From Spirosoma panaciterrae DSM 21099 (GTDB taxonomy: Bacteria > Bacteroidota > Bacteroidia > Cytophagales > Spirosomataceae), in assembly GCF_000374025.1 (NCBI RefSeq), contig NZ_KB893190.1:35617-99616 (forward strand): 64,000 bases of DNA, read 5' to 3'. The position numbers and the translations under genes are program-made. The notes under the pieces are model-generated. The model did no database searches and had not been told where the DNA came from. It was given only the letters and a program-made list of their open reading frames with translations. Position 1 is the stretch's first letter. Each line of letters opens with the position of its first letter. Shown here piece after piece: positions 18,852 to 27,300 of the stretch.

Positions 18852-18946
18852 ACGTCAGGTCTCTGAATCCAGGTTTCGAGTTGGCAATGGTCAATAGAAC
18901 GAAATATGGAATCTGAACCATTAAATTCCTTAAACCATAATCCGTT

Positions 18947-19684
18947 ATGTTTGGATTAGATCCTTTTAGCCGCCCGGTGGCTATTTCCGAAATACTCATT
19001 TTACTGGCTCTGGCCGCTTTTATTGGCTGGTTGTTGGGCCGTTTGATTTTAGCTGGGCGTATTAATGCGCTTCGGACAGCAGTAGCAGAAAAAGAGAACG
19101 AACTGGAAGAGTGCCGCCGGGCCAAAGTTTCGGGAAAGGCGACTAGTGTAAAACCAATGCGTACTGAGCCGATTTTAGAAACTCCTCCAGCTTACGTCCA
19201 TGCTGATCCGTTATTGCCAGCTATAGCGCCTGACGATACCCCCGAACTCATCAATGAAGATCTGGTAGTCCCTCTGGTAAACGTGCCCGTTGAGGAGCCG
19301 GTGGTAATTTCGACGCCAGTTGCCCCAGTGGTTCCAGAAATACAGCCTGCTTCGGTTGAAATGCCCATTGTTGCTGGAAATTCTGAATCGGCTGTACTCA
19401 ATCGGATTGCCGCTCGGGCCAGTGAAATAAACTTTGATCGAATCGGTCGGGCGTCCGCTTCGGAAGCTGATGATCTGAAAGACATTGTTGGGGTTGGCCC
19501 ATTTCTGGAACGTAAGCTCCATAGCTTGGGCATTTATACGTTTCGGCAGGTCGCTAACTTTACTAAAGATGATATCGATAAAGTTAATGAGATCATCGAA
19601 TTCTTCCCTGGGCGCATCGAGCGAGATAACTGGGTAGAGCAATCAAAAGAATTCTACAAAAAGAAATACGGGAATAAGAACTGA
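18947..19684 (+). CDS. Membrane-anchored helix-hairpin-helix protein, paralogue 2
   Basis: A 245-residue protein with the same plan as the preceding gene: N-terminal membrane span (ILILLALAAFIGWLLGRLIL), a short coiled region (RTAVAEKENELEECRRAK), and a C-terminal DDLKDIVGVGPFLERKLHSLGIYTFRQVANF...FFPGRIERDNW domain. It differs by an extra linker of about 85 residues rich in proline, valine and glutamate between membrane and HhH domain. The near-identity of the HhH domains indicates a tandem duplication followed by linker growth. Ends in a lysine-rich tail. A strong terminator follows. Confidence 0.75.
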   Translation: MFGLDPFSRPVAISEILILLALAAFIGWLLGRLILAGRINALRTAVAEKENELEECRRAKVSGKATSVKPMRTEPILETPPAYVHADPLLPAIAPDDTPELINEDLVVPLVNVPVEEPVVISTPVAPVVPEIQPASVEMPIVAGNSESAVLNRIAARASEINFDRIGRASASEADDLKDIVGVGPFLERKLHSLGIYTFRQVANFTKDDIDKVNEIIEFFPGRIERDNWVEQSKEFYKKKYGNKN

Positions 19685-19695
19685 TTCGCGTTTAC

Positions 19696-19749
19696 CCAAA
19701 CCGAGCGAGCCCCGATAGAGTAGTGCCTATCGGGGCTCGCTCGGTTTGG
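19696..19749. terminator. Bidirectional intrinsic terminator
   Basis: A perfect 22-bp stem (19696-19717 with 19728-19749) around a 10-base loop lies between the HhH gene and the convergent endonuclease III gene. Confidence 0.8.
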
Positions 19750-19781
19750 TCAGGCACTTTCCTGTTTCGTCGGTTTGGGCG

Positions 19782-20498
19782 TTATTTTTTGCGGATGGGC
19801 GTGCTGCTCAAGATGGCTTTACCCCCCTGTTGATAGAAATCGCATAAATCCTGTAGCAGGCATTCGTTGCATCTGGGTGTGTACCAGGTACAGGTTCGTT
19901 GCCCATGCCAATAAAAATGTTTGTGAAAATTAAACAGCACCAGCGGCTCTTTAGGCAAATAGGACAGAAGTACGGAATGGGCTTTCCCGGCACTCACTTT
20001 TGGCCCGATAAGTCCCAGACGCTGGGTGACCCGATGAACATGGGTATCGACAGGTAAAACAGGTTTGTGGAATTTGAAAAGCAGGAGCAGGGTCGCCGTT
20101 TTTAAGCCAATACCTGGTAAACTTGTGAGCCAGTGCATAGCCTCTTCGGTGGACAGATCGTTTAAAAAATCAATGTTGGCCGAACCCGTTTCCCTGAAAA
20201 GATGCGCTAGCAAATTTTGTATGTAAGGCGCCTTGACTTCGGGGTACGTAACGGTTTTGATCGCATCGATTAATTCTAAAAGAGGGGCGTCCCGAACCTG
20301 CTCCCAGTTGGGAAACCGTTCGCGAAGAGTTTTATAGGCAATAACCTCGTTGGCATGCGTTGTACGATGCGAAAGAATCGTCCCAATTAACTCATGGATT
20401 GGGTCAGAATAGCCCTGAATAGCCTGGGTACCATACGCTTTGGTTAGTCGTTCATGGGCAACCCAGGTCTTCGATGCGGATTCGGAAGGGAGTGGCAT
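19782..20498 (-). CDS. nth: Endonuclease III-like DNA glycosylase/AP lyase
   Basis: A 238-residue HhH-GPD base-excision repair enzyme that removes oxidised pyrimidines and nicks abasic sites. The HhH motif LPGIGLKTA contains the catalytic lysine K133, and VDTHVHR contains the catalytic aspartate D151. Their 18-residue spacing is the same as in the E. coli enzyme (K120/D138). A [4Fe-4S] cluster motif C-x6-C-x2-C-x5-C closes the domain (CTWYTPRCNECLLQDLC). Some segments, such as ILSHRTTHANE in place of the usual ILSAQTTD, deviate from the classic enzyme, so this may be a paralogue with changed specificity. Confidence 0.88.
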   Translation of the reverse strand: MPLPSESASKTWVAHERLTKAYGTQAIQGYSDPIHELIGTILSHRTTHANEVIAYKTLRERFPNWEQVRDAPLLELIDAIKTVTYPEVKAPYIQNLLAHLFRETGSANIDFLNDLSTEEAMHWLTSLPGIGLKTATLLLLFKFHKPVLPVDTHVHRVTQRLGLIGPKVSAGKAHSVLLSYLPKEPLVLFNFHKHFYWHGQRTCTWYTPRCNECLLQDLCDFYQQGGKAILSSTPIRKK

Positions 20499-20598
20499 GT
20501 AAACACGGCGGATTCAACGGAACAATGGTTGCCTGATTGAACCCGCCCTATGAGCGAATGTTTACGGATTGCCGCCCGTTACCAGAAAAGCGCTAGAC

Positions 20599-21306
20599 CT
20601 AGTCTTTCTTTCGGAGGTAGATATTATTGCTGATTGATTCCAGTTGAACGTTTGGGCCGCCCCCGTTGAGCGTGCCTTCAAGCAGGTAACCAACTATCGG
20701 ATTTTTATCTTTTTTGTTCTTAAAGGCAATTTCCATGTCGGAATAGACCTCGCCGGTAATGGTTTTCATCGCTACGTTAGCGCCTTTCGACCTGGGCCAG
20801 CTCATATCGACAAAACCACTGATCGTTTTAGCGTAGACCGCTTCAGTAGCTCCCTGAATATCAATGTTTCCATTGATGGTTTCCAGTTTCAGCCGGGCAT
20901 GACGGGGCAGATTGACGACATAGTTAATTTTGCTGCATACATAATACGACTTACCATTGGAGTCGGTCTGCCACCGATGGCCATCGCCCGGACAATCTTC
21001 GGCTTTGCCTTCTTTTACTTTCTCTTTGTCGAAATCCGTTTTTACACTCACTTCGCTGTCAGAAGAATTGGTTGTGACAACCAGCGCATCATCCAGTTTA
21101 CCGCCATTGATGGTGGCAGCTATGTGCACCGACAGGTCGGGCTTGTCCCAGTAACGAACCTGAATACTGTCGCCAAAACGTAGATTAAGATTGACCGACT
21201 GATTAGCAGATACAGGCATTGTTTTTTGAACGATCCGTTGCGCAATGGCAGACGGCATAAGCAGGGACAGAACCCCAATCGAGTATAGGAATAGGCTGTT
21301 TTTCAT
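20599..21306 (-). CDS. Secreted DUF4097-like beta-strand protein
   Basis: A 235-residue protein with a signal peptide (ends near SAIAQ). The body has the DUF4097 pattern of short repeating strands (KLETINGNIDIQG, AKTISGFVDMSW, MKTITGEVYSDM, LESISNNIYLRKK), which folds into a right-handed beta-solenoid-like sheet. A middle segment with two cysteines (EDCPGDGHRW, YYVCSKINY) may form a disulfide. It overlaps nothing and lies 23 bases after the upstream paralogue in the same operon as an ECF sigma/anti-sigma pair. The role is unknown; the exported location fits an envelope function controlled by that sigma factor. Confidence 0.78.
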   Translation of the reverse strand: MKNSLFLYSIGVLSLLMPSAIAQRIVQKTMPVSANQSVNLNLRFGDSIQVRYWDKPDLSVHIAATINGGKLDDALVVTTNSSDSEVSVKTDFDKEKVKEGKAEDCPGDGHRWQTDSNGKSYYVCSKINYVVNLPRHARLKLETINGNIDIQGATEAVYAKTISGFVDMSWPRSKGANVAMKTITGEVYSDMEIAFKNKKDKNPIVGYLLEGTLNGGGPNVQLESISNNIYLRKKD

Positions 21307-21329
21307 GGGAGTTAAGTTGATCGATGTGT

Positions 21330-22109
21330 TTATTTCTGCTTACGGATATAAATGTTACTGTTAATCGTCTTGAGTTGAATATCAACGCCACCGCCATTGG
21401 TTGTGCCATTAATCGAATGACTACCACCTACCCGTGCCAACCCATCTTTAGAATTCTTGATACCCAGATCGAAGTCCGTGTACATTTCACCATGAATGGT
21501 TTGGAGCTTCATGTTCGATTTGGTGCTGGCTGGTAGCGTAATGTCGATTTCGCCATTGATGGTCGAAATGGCTGTCGGCTTTTCCTGATCGATACTCGAA
21601 AAGACGATGTTTATTTCGCCGTTGGTCGTGTTTGCCACGACGGGTCCAGTCACATTCTTCAGCTCCATCGAGCCGTTGTTGGTCTTGAGTTCCAGATCAC
21701 CGTCCATGTTGCTGATGCTAACGTCTGCTTTTTGCCAGTTGGTCTGCTGATAAAGTATCCCAACTTTTCGTGGAAGTTTGATCGTATACTTAATTGACTT
21801 TCGGGTCGCTTTTTCGATTTTTAGGCCACCACTTTCGGGTGTTACCGCCAATCCGAGCCCTGTATTATCTACAGCCGTGTAGTAAAGCGGTTTTAGCCCT
21901 TTGGCGCGTTCGGGAGGAGCTTCGTACCCGGAGTTCGCCTGAATCACGACCTCATCCCCGTTGTACCCCTCGATTCTTAGGTCACCCGCATCAATGTCAA
22001 TCGTTACTTTTTTGTCTTTGGTATTGGATAGTTTGGCTTTGTATTCCTGTGCCTGGGCGTTGGATAGACACAATAAGAGACTGGCACTCAATACTAGGAG
22101 CGTTTTCAT
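21330..22109 (-). CDS. Secreted DUF4097-like beta-strand protein
   Basis: A 259-residue exported protein with a clear signal peptide from MKTLLVLSASLLLCLSNAQAQ. The frame is open to 22283, but the ATG at 22109 begins the signal peptide and lies outside the anti-sigma gene. Repeating strands follow (VTIDIDAGDLRIEGYNGDEV, VSISNMDGDLELKTNNGSMELKNVTGPV, ISTINGEIDITLPA, LQTIHGEMYTDF), the hallmark of DUF4097. Its C-terminus NIYIRKQK parallels that of the next gene, so the pair are paralogues. It is the third gene of the sigma operon. Confidence 0.8.
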   Translation of the reverse strand: MKTLLVLSASLLLCLSNAQAQEYKAKLSNTKDKKVTIDIDAGDLRIEGYNGDEVVIQANSGYEAPPERAKGLKPLYYTAVDNTGLGLAVTPESGGLKIEKATRKSIKYTIKLPRKVGILYQQTNWQKADVSISNMDGDLELKTNNGSMELKNVTGPVVANTTNGEINIVFSSIDQEKPTAISTINGEIDITLPASTKSNMKLQTIHGEMYTDFDLGIKNSKDGLARVGGSHSINGTTNGGGVDIQLKTINSNIYIRKQK

Positions 22110-22167
22110 GGTTGTTGTATTTGGAAAATGTAGACTAAAAAAAGAAAGAGAAGAGATGACTAACAGA

Positions 22168-22959
22168 TCAGGAAGGTGAACCCCGTCCCTGTACCAGATG
22201 ATTAATGCCTTCTTCCGCTTTTTGACGAACGGCATCCAGCACCTGTTGATTTTGTACCAACCGCTGCATTTCATCGACGGCACGTTTCTCTTTCATCGTG
22301 ACGAGGGCATCGATCAGGCTAATTTGCAGGTTAGGGTCGGTCTGAATTTTTAGCGACTGAATCAGGGCTTCACGCACCCCCGGCTCATTGGCAAAGTGAG
22401 TAAGTGCCTGACAGGCCGCTAATCGTACGTTTACATTGGCATCGAAATTCAGGGTGTTGATGAGCAATTGGGTAATGTCCTGATCGATCTGTTCTAGCTC
22501 ATAGCTTTGATTGACCGCCTGGATACGCTCGCTGGCTGATGTTTTCGGTAAATGCTCAAACTGTAGCACCTGTTTCATCGCTATGGCAGATGGAGTTTCA
22601 GCCGACGAGGTAATGCCACCTGCTGAATCCGAGCGCCAGTGGTTATAAACCAGGCCTCCGGCAAAGCCCAGGATGATCAGGGATACACTGGCCGCTAATC
22701 GACGAACCCAGGTAGTAAAGCCAGCAAAACGATTTGGTTCGGACGCCGTGAGTTTGGCGGCTAACTTACTTGTGAAAGCAAAGGATGGATGTTGGTTCCG
22801 GGCATTGGCAAAATACCGGAACTGATCGGCATGGCTCTGCAAATGGGCAGGGATCGAACCCTCCTGAAAGAACTGCCGTAACAGTTTTTCTTCCTGAAGT
22901 GTGGTTTCACCCTCGTAGTATTTCTCCAGCAGTTGTTCAATGTCCGGCTTCATAATCAT
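22168..22959 (-). CDS. HEAT-repeat anti-sigma factor-like membrane protein
   Basis: A 263-residue protein. The N-terminus (DIEQLLEKYYEGETTLQEEKLLRQFF) matches the cytoplasmic anti-sigma part seen in many Bacteroidetes regulators. A membrane span lies near residues 85-105 (LAASVSLIILGFAGGLVYN). The C-terminal part, from about residue 150, has HEAT-like helical pairs (NVNVRLAACQALTHFANEPGVREALIQSL, DPNLQISLIDALVTMKEKRAVDEMQRL), predicted to sit in the periplasm. It overlaps the sigma gene by 23 bases, so the two are translationally coupled. It probably holds the sigma factor inactive until an envelope signal reaches the HEAT domain. Confidence 0.82.
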   Translation of the reverse strand: MIMKPDIEQLLEKYYEGETTLQEEKLLRQFFQEGSIPAHLQSHADQFRYFANARNQHPSFAFTSKLAAKLTASEPNRFAGFTTWVRRLAASVSLIILGFAGGLVYNHWRSDSAGGITSSAETPSAIAMKQVLQFEHLPKTSASERIQAVNQSYELEQIDQDITQLLINTLNFDANVNVRLAACQALTHFANEPGVREALIQSLKIQTDPNLQISLIDALVTMKEKRAVDEMQRLVQNQQVLDAVRQKAEEGINHLVQGRGSPS

Positions 22960-23479
22960 TGACTTTAAGGTAATTCTGCCGTAGCCGTTGGCGAGCCCTC
23001 GACAAAATCACACGTATATTATTAATACTGACCCCCGTTACCTGTTCGATCTCTTCGAAGCTATATTCTTCAACATCGCGCAGGTGGAGAATGAGCTTCT
23101 GCTGGTCAGGCAGATCGTCGATGAGTGTTCGCATAAGATCAGCACTGTCGGCTACTTCAACCTGTCGATAGGGGGAAGCGTCTTCAGCCTGAATGCCGAG
23201 AAGTGTAGATTCATCGGTGTACTTGCGTCTGGCATGAGCTTTTAGCCGATCCAGACACAAATTCTTCGTCATCTGTACGGCTAGTGCCTCGATGCTCGTG
23301 TAGGCTTCTAATTGTTGTCGATTGGTCCATAGCCGTAACAATACATCCTGTAAGGCGTCTTCGGCTTCTTCACGGTTGCGAAGAAACAATTGCGCCAAGC
23401 GGAACAGGCGTCCCTGAACGGGTAAGATGCGTTGTTTGAAGGCTTGTAAATCCATATCAATGGCAAAGACGACTGGCAT
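22937..23479 (-). CDS. ECF RNA polymerase sigma factor
   Basis: A 180-residue sigma-70 family ECF factor. Region 2 is seen as LFRLAQLFLRNREEAEDALQDVLLRLWTNR, and region 4 as LPDQQKLILHLRDVEEYSFEEIEQVTGVSINNIRVILSRARQRLRQNY. It directs RNA polymerase to a small set of promoters and is the first gene of a leftward operon with an anti-sigma and two DUF4097 genes. An alternative start at 23455 (MDLQAFKQ) would remove eight residues. An AT-rich palindrome 20 bases upstream is a candidate control element. Confidence 0.92.
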   Translation of the reverse strand: MPVVFAIDMDLQAFKQRILPVQGRLFRLAQLFLRNREEAEDALQDVLLRLWTNRQQLEAYTSIEALAVQMTKNLCLDRLKAHARRKYTDESTLLGIQAEDASPYRQVEVADSADLMRTLIDDLPDQQKLILHLRDVEEYSFEEIEQVTGVSINNIRVILSRARQRLRQNYLKVNDYEAGH

Positions 23480-23499
23480 AGTAAAACATTACAGGCTTT

Positions 23500-23525
23500 C
23501 TTGAAAATTTTTAAAATTTTTCAAG
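23500..23525. promoter_or_regulatory. AT-rich palindrome upstream of the ECF sigma gene
   Basis: Arms CTTGAAAA (23500-23507) and TTTTCAAG (23518-23525) flank a 10-base A/T core. It lies just before the sigma gene start. It may be an operator or part of an autoregulated promoter. Chance symmetry in an AT-rich stretch is possible. Confidence 0.35.
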
Positions 23526-23670
23526 GCGCTATGTAATGGAACAGATCAACCCTAGGGAGTTTTAAAGTAGACGGTGATGCTGGCATGGAAATTGTTCTGG
23601 AGAATAAGTAGATTTCTTAGGTGATGCTGATTGTGAACGCGAGGGGAGGGCTACAGGAGAGCCTATAAAA

Positions 23671-23734
23671 AACGACTTTCCAGTGAACCTATGTGGCCGC
23701 TTAAAGAAGCCCCATGAATCACTGGAAAGTCGTT
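23671..23734 (-). terminator. Intrinsic terminator after the LytTR gene
   Basis: A perfect 16-bp stem (23671-23686 with 23719-23734) with a 32-base loop. On the minus strand it is followed by a run of T, as expected for a terminator of the leftward LytTR gene ending at 23756. Confidence 0.7.
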
Positions 23735-23755
23735 GGTAGAAGAAGCAGAAAGTAA

Positions 23756-24211
23756 TTAATTTACATACGAACGCTGATTCGTTAATTGCCGGCGGACCAA
23801 ACTCCAGCGACGGCGTGATACGGGTAGAACTTCACCCGTAGTTAAATGGACCAGACCACCTGTTTCGGTCCGCTCTAACCGTTCAACAAACTGCCGATTG
23901 ACGACGCAGTTGCGGTGAAGGCGAATGAAAAGCTCAGCAGGCAGTTGTGGAGAATAATACTTTAAGGTGCGGGGCATCAGCATACGCCGACCATCAGCCC
24001 AGTTCAACCAGCTATAGTTGGCAACGGCCTGTAGATAGACTAAATCTGATACTGAAAAAAGCTGACGACCTGTTTCCCGAAGGTAAAGCTTGAGAGGGGG
24101 CCATTCCATTGGTGTTGACCGGTTCGAAAAAGAAAAGACGGACATTGACATAAGCGTAATACTTTTCTTGAGATCGATGAGTAAGTAATACTTACGCAAT
24201 ACTAATCGCAA
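23756..24211 (-). CDS. Orphan LytTR-domain DNA-binding protein
   Basis: A protein of up to 151 residues with a single LytTR DNA-binding domain, roughly residues 40-145. It shows VSDLVYLQAVANYSWLNWADGRRMLMPRTLKYYSPQLPAELFIRLHRNCVVNRQFVERLER and LPVSRRRWSLVRRQL. There is no receiver domain, so it is not a standard response regulator. The true start may be an internal methionine at 24151 (MSMSVFSF) or further in (MEWPPLK). It is next to a giant hybrid sensor-regulator transcribed in the same direction, but the 158-base gap suggests separate transcription. Confidence 0.83.
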   Translation of the reverse strand: MRLVLRKYYLLIDLKKSITLMSMSVFSFSNRSTPMEWPPLKLYLRETGRQLFSVSDLVYLQAVANYSWLNWADGRRMLMPRTLKYYSPQLPAELFIRLHRNCVVNRQFVERLERTETGGLVHLTTGEVLPVSRRRWSLVRRQLTNQRSYVN

Positions 24212-24369
24212 TGGCCGCTCTGCTCTTGCTGTTTCGTAACAAGCACTATAAAATTTGTAACATACGGTTCGTATAGAGGTAATAATACGCTACAAATAGC
24301 CGAGTAAGCACCAGCCAACAGTTTGATATGGATAAACCTGTAGTAAAATTGTACTAAATGGAAACCGGA

Positions 24370-27300
24370 TCAGGCTACTTCATGACGGTTCTGATCAACG
24401 TACTCGGAGGGGGTTACGTGGTACTGGTCTTTAAACACTTTGGAGAAGTAAGCAGGTGTATCGAAGCCTACCCGGTCGGCTACTTCAGATACGGATACAC
24501 CAGTTAGCAATAATTCGGCGGCCCGCTTCAACCGGACCATTCGGATCAGTTCGTTAGGCGAAAGCCCCGACATAGCCTTTACCTTTCGATTCAGATGCAT
24601 CCGACTCATGCCAATAGCCATCGCTAACGGTTCTACGCCAAACGTCGAATCGTCGAGTCGCTCTTCCAGTATCGCGTAAATTCGGTTCATAAACTCGTCC
24701 TGCGGGTCCTGGCTGGTCGTAGGTAAATTGCCCTGACGCAACAGTTGGGTCCGAAAATGTTGACGCATCCGCTGCTGATGTTCCAGGCGATTGCGCACCC
24801 TGGCCTGAAGTTCGGCGACCTGGAATGGTTTGGCCAGGTAATCATCGGCTCCAGCCGATAGTCCTTCTATACGGCTCTCAGTCGATGCCTTGGCCGTCAG
24901 GAGGAGGATAGGAATGTGACTCGTTACCGGATTACTTTTCAGTTGGCGACAAAGCTCATAACCATCCATTTCAGGCATCAGGACATCACTGATAATCATG
25001 TCTGGACCTTCTGCCATGGCGGTATTAACCCCAGTCTGCCCATTGTTAACCCGCTTGACACGCCATTCGGGGTTCAGAGTCGATACAATGTAATCGGCCA
25101 GCTCGTCATTGTCCTCTACCAGCAACAGACGAAACACTTTTTCTTCGGGGGCCTCCTGTATCGTCGAAACTTGTTCAGTAGCAGTTGATGGGGCCATCAG
25201 CTCTGATTTTGTTGCTTGCTCGGCTACGAGTTCCGCTCGGGCTTGTCGGCATTGAAGAGAGACCGTAAAGGTGGTTCCATCCAGCGGCTTACTTTTTACT
25301 GATAGGGTTCCCTGCATTATTTCGACCAACTCTTTAACCAGAGCCAGGCCAATACCTGACCCACCGACAGCCCCTTCGGCCAGTGGATTGGCCTGATAAA
25401 AGCGGTCAAAAATGTGCGGCAGTTTTTCGGGAGGAATCGGAGGACCTGTATTATGAACCGATACGCGAATCAGATCAGTATTGGCTGAATTAGAGAGAGC
25501 CGGGTCCAGCGGCTCAACCGTGATTTGAATTGTGATCGTCCCGCTATCGTTGGTAAACTTAAAGGCGTTCGACAACAGATTTGCCAGGATTTTCTCGATT
25601 TTGTCTGGGTCGAACCAATAATAAGGCTGCGTAAACTGATGGGTCAGGTTTAATTGTATGTGTTTACGCTGGGCTTCATCTGTAAAAACAGCAACTACTC
25701 GCTGGATAAACTCGGGTAGGTCGCCGGGGCTTGGCGTGATCGTCAGGTTTCCGGCATCGAGTTTGGCCAGATCGAGCAATTCGTTGATCAGTCGTAGTAA
25801 TCGATTGGCATTCCGATAGATAAGGGCCAGACGATTGAAATAGGGAGAATCGGCTGTATCGGTCAATACCTGTTCTAACGGTGTTAGAATTAGGGTTAAT
25901 GGAGTACGAAGCTCGTGAGTGATATTGGCAAAGAACCGTGATTTGACCTCGTCGAGATGTTTGAGCTGAATGGACTCCTGCTCACGGAGCTGCATTTGGT
26001 TCTTCTGGTGTAATCGGCGGATTCGGATTCGAATAAATAAAAGCAGTGCTCCCACCAGCAGCAGGGCATAAAGGGTATACGCCCACCAGGTGGCCCAAAG
26101 TGGAGGCTCAATGACGATACGCAACGCATGTGTGTGAGGACTCCAGACACCTGATGTATTGGAGGCATTCACTATAAACGTGTACGTTTTGGGAGTTAGG
26201 TTGGTATAAGTCGCTGTTGAGATATTTCCGCTATAAATCCAGTCCTTGTCCAATCCCAACAGTTTATATCGATACTGATTTTTGTGGGGCTGGTTGAACT
26301 CAAGCGCTGCAAAATCAATCGATAAAAAGTTCTGGTGGTTAGACAGAACAATTTCCTGCGTTTCGTTAATGTCTTTATCGATGGGTGAGTCAGATGTGTT
26401 GGCTGTTACCAGCTGGTTATTGATCCGAAAAGCAGTCAGTACGACGGTGGGTTTGACAGCATCTTCGCTGATTCGGCTGGGATCGAAGGTAGTATAGCCA
26501 CCAACACCACCAAAAATGAGCCGGCCATCGGGCAGGGTAACATCATAAAATTGTTTGAATTCTTCACTCGGAAGCCCATCATCGGCCATGTAGGTTCGCA
26601 CGTCGTGTGTTCGGGTATCAAATCGGCATAACCCCCGATTGGTACTTAGCCAGAGATGGCCCTTGTTGTCGGTGCGAATGGCGTATATGACGTTGGTCGA
26701 TAGAGCTTTACCAACTGGAAACCGCTCAATATAGCCAGTCATTTTGTCGAGCCGGCAAAGGCCTTCGCCAAATGTGCCAATCCACAGATAGTTGTACTGT
26801 ATCGGGTCCTGTGCCAGACAGAGTAAGGAGTTGCCGGGGAGTGCGTGCGGATTGCCAGCTACACTTTGCCAATGAATGAGCCGTTTGCTGGGCAGATCGG
26901 CTCGAAGTAGCCCGTGGTTTTCCGTTGCCAGATAGATGCGCCCTCCATCCACAACCATACTGGTAATGTTGTAAGGGTGGTTGGCTGGTAGCGGGAGTGG
27001 AAAGGCGGTAAACGTTTGCAGATCGGCATTATAGCGCACTACGGCCTGATTTGATGGGCCTAAAAGCCCCCAAAGCTCACCCTGTGCGCCGGTTGCCAGT
27101 GCCGCAAAACGAAAATTGCCGTTGGGCAGCCAGCGCGTTTCGACACCTGTAGGCTGTACCGCTACAAACAATTGGCGGGTAGCATCGTATCGATAAGGAG
27201 GAGTTTGTAGGCTACTGACCCAAAGCGCCCGACGACCGTCGAACAAATAGCGAATCCCCGAAGGCGACTGCTGACGTATGGCTTCAGGAATGGCGCTGGC

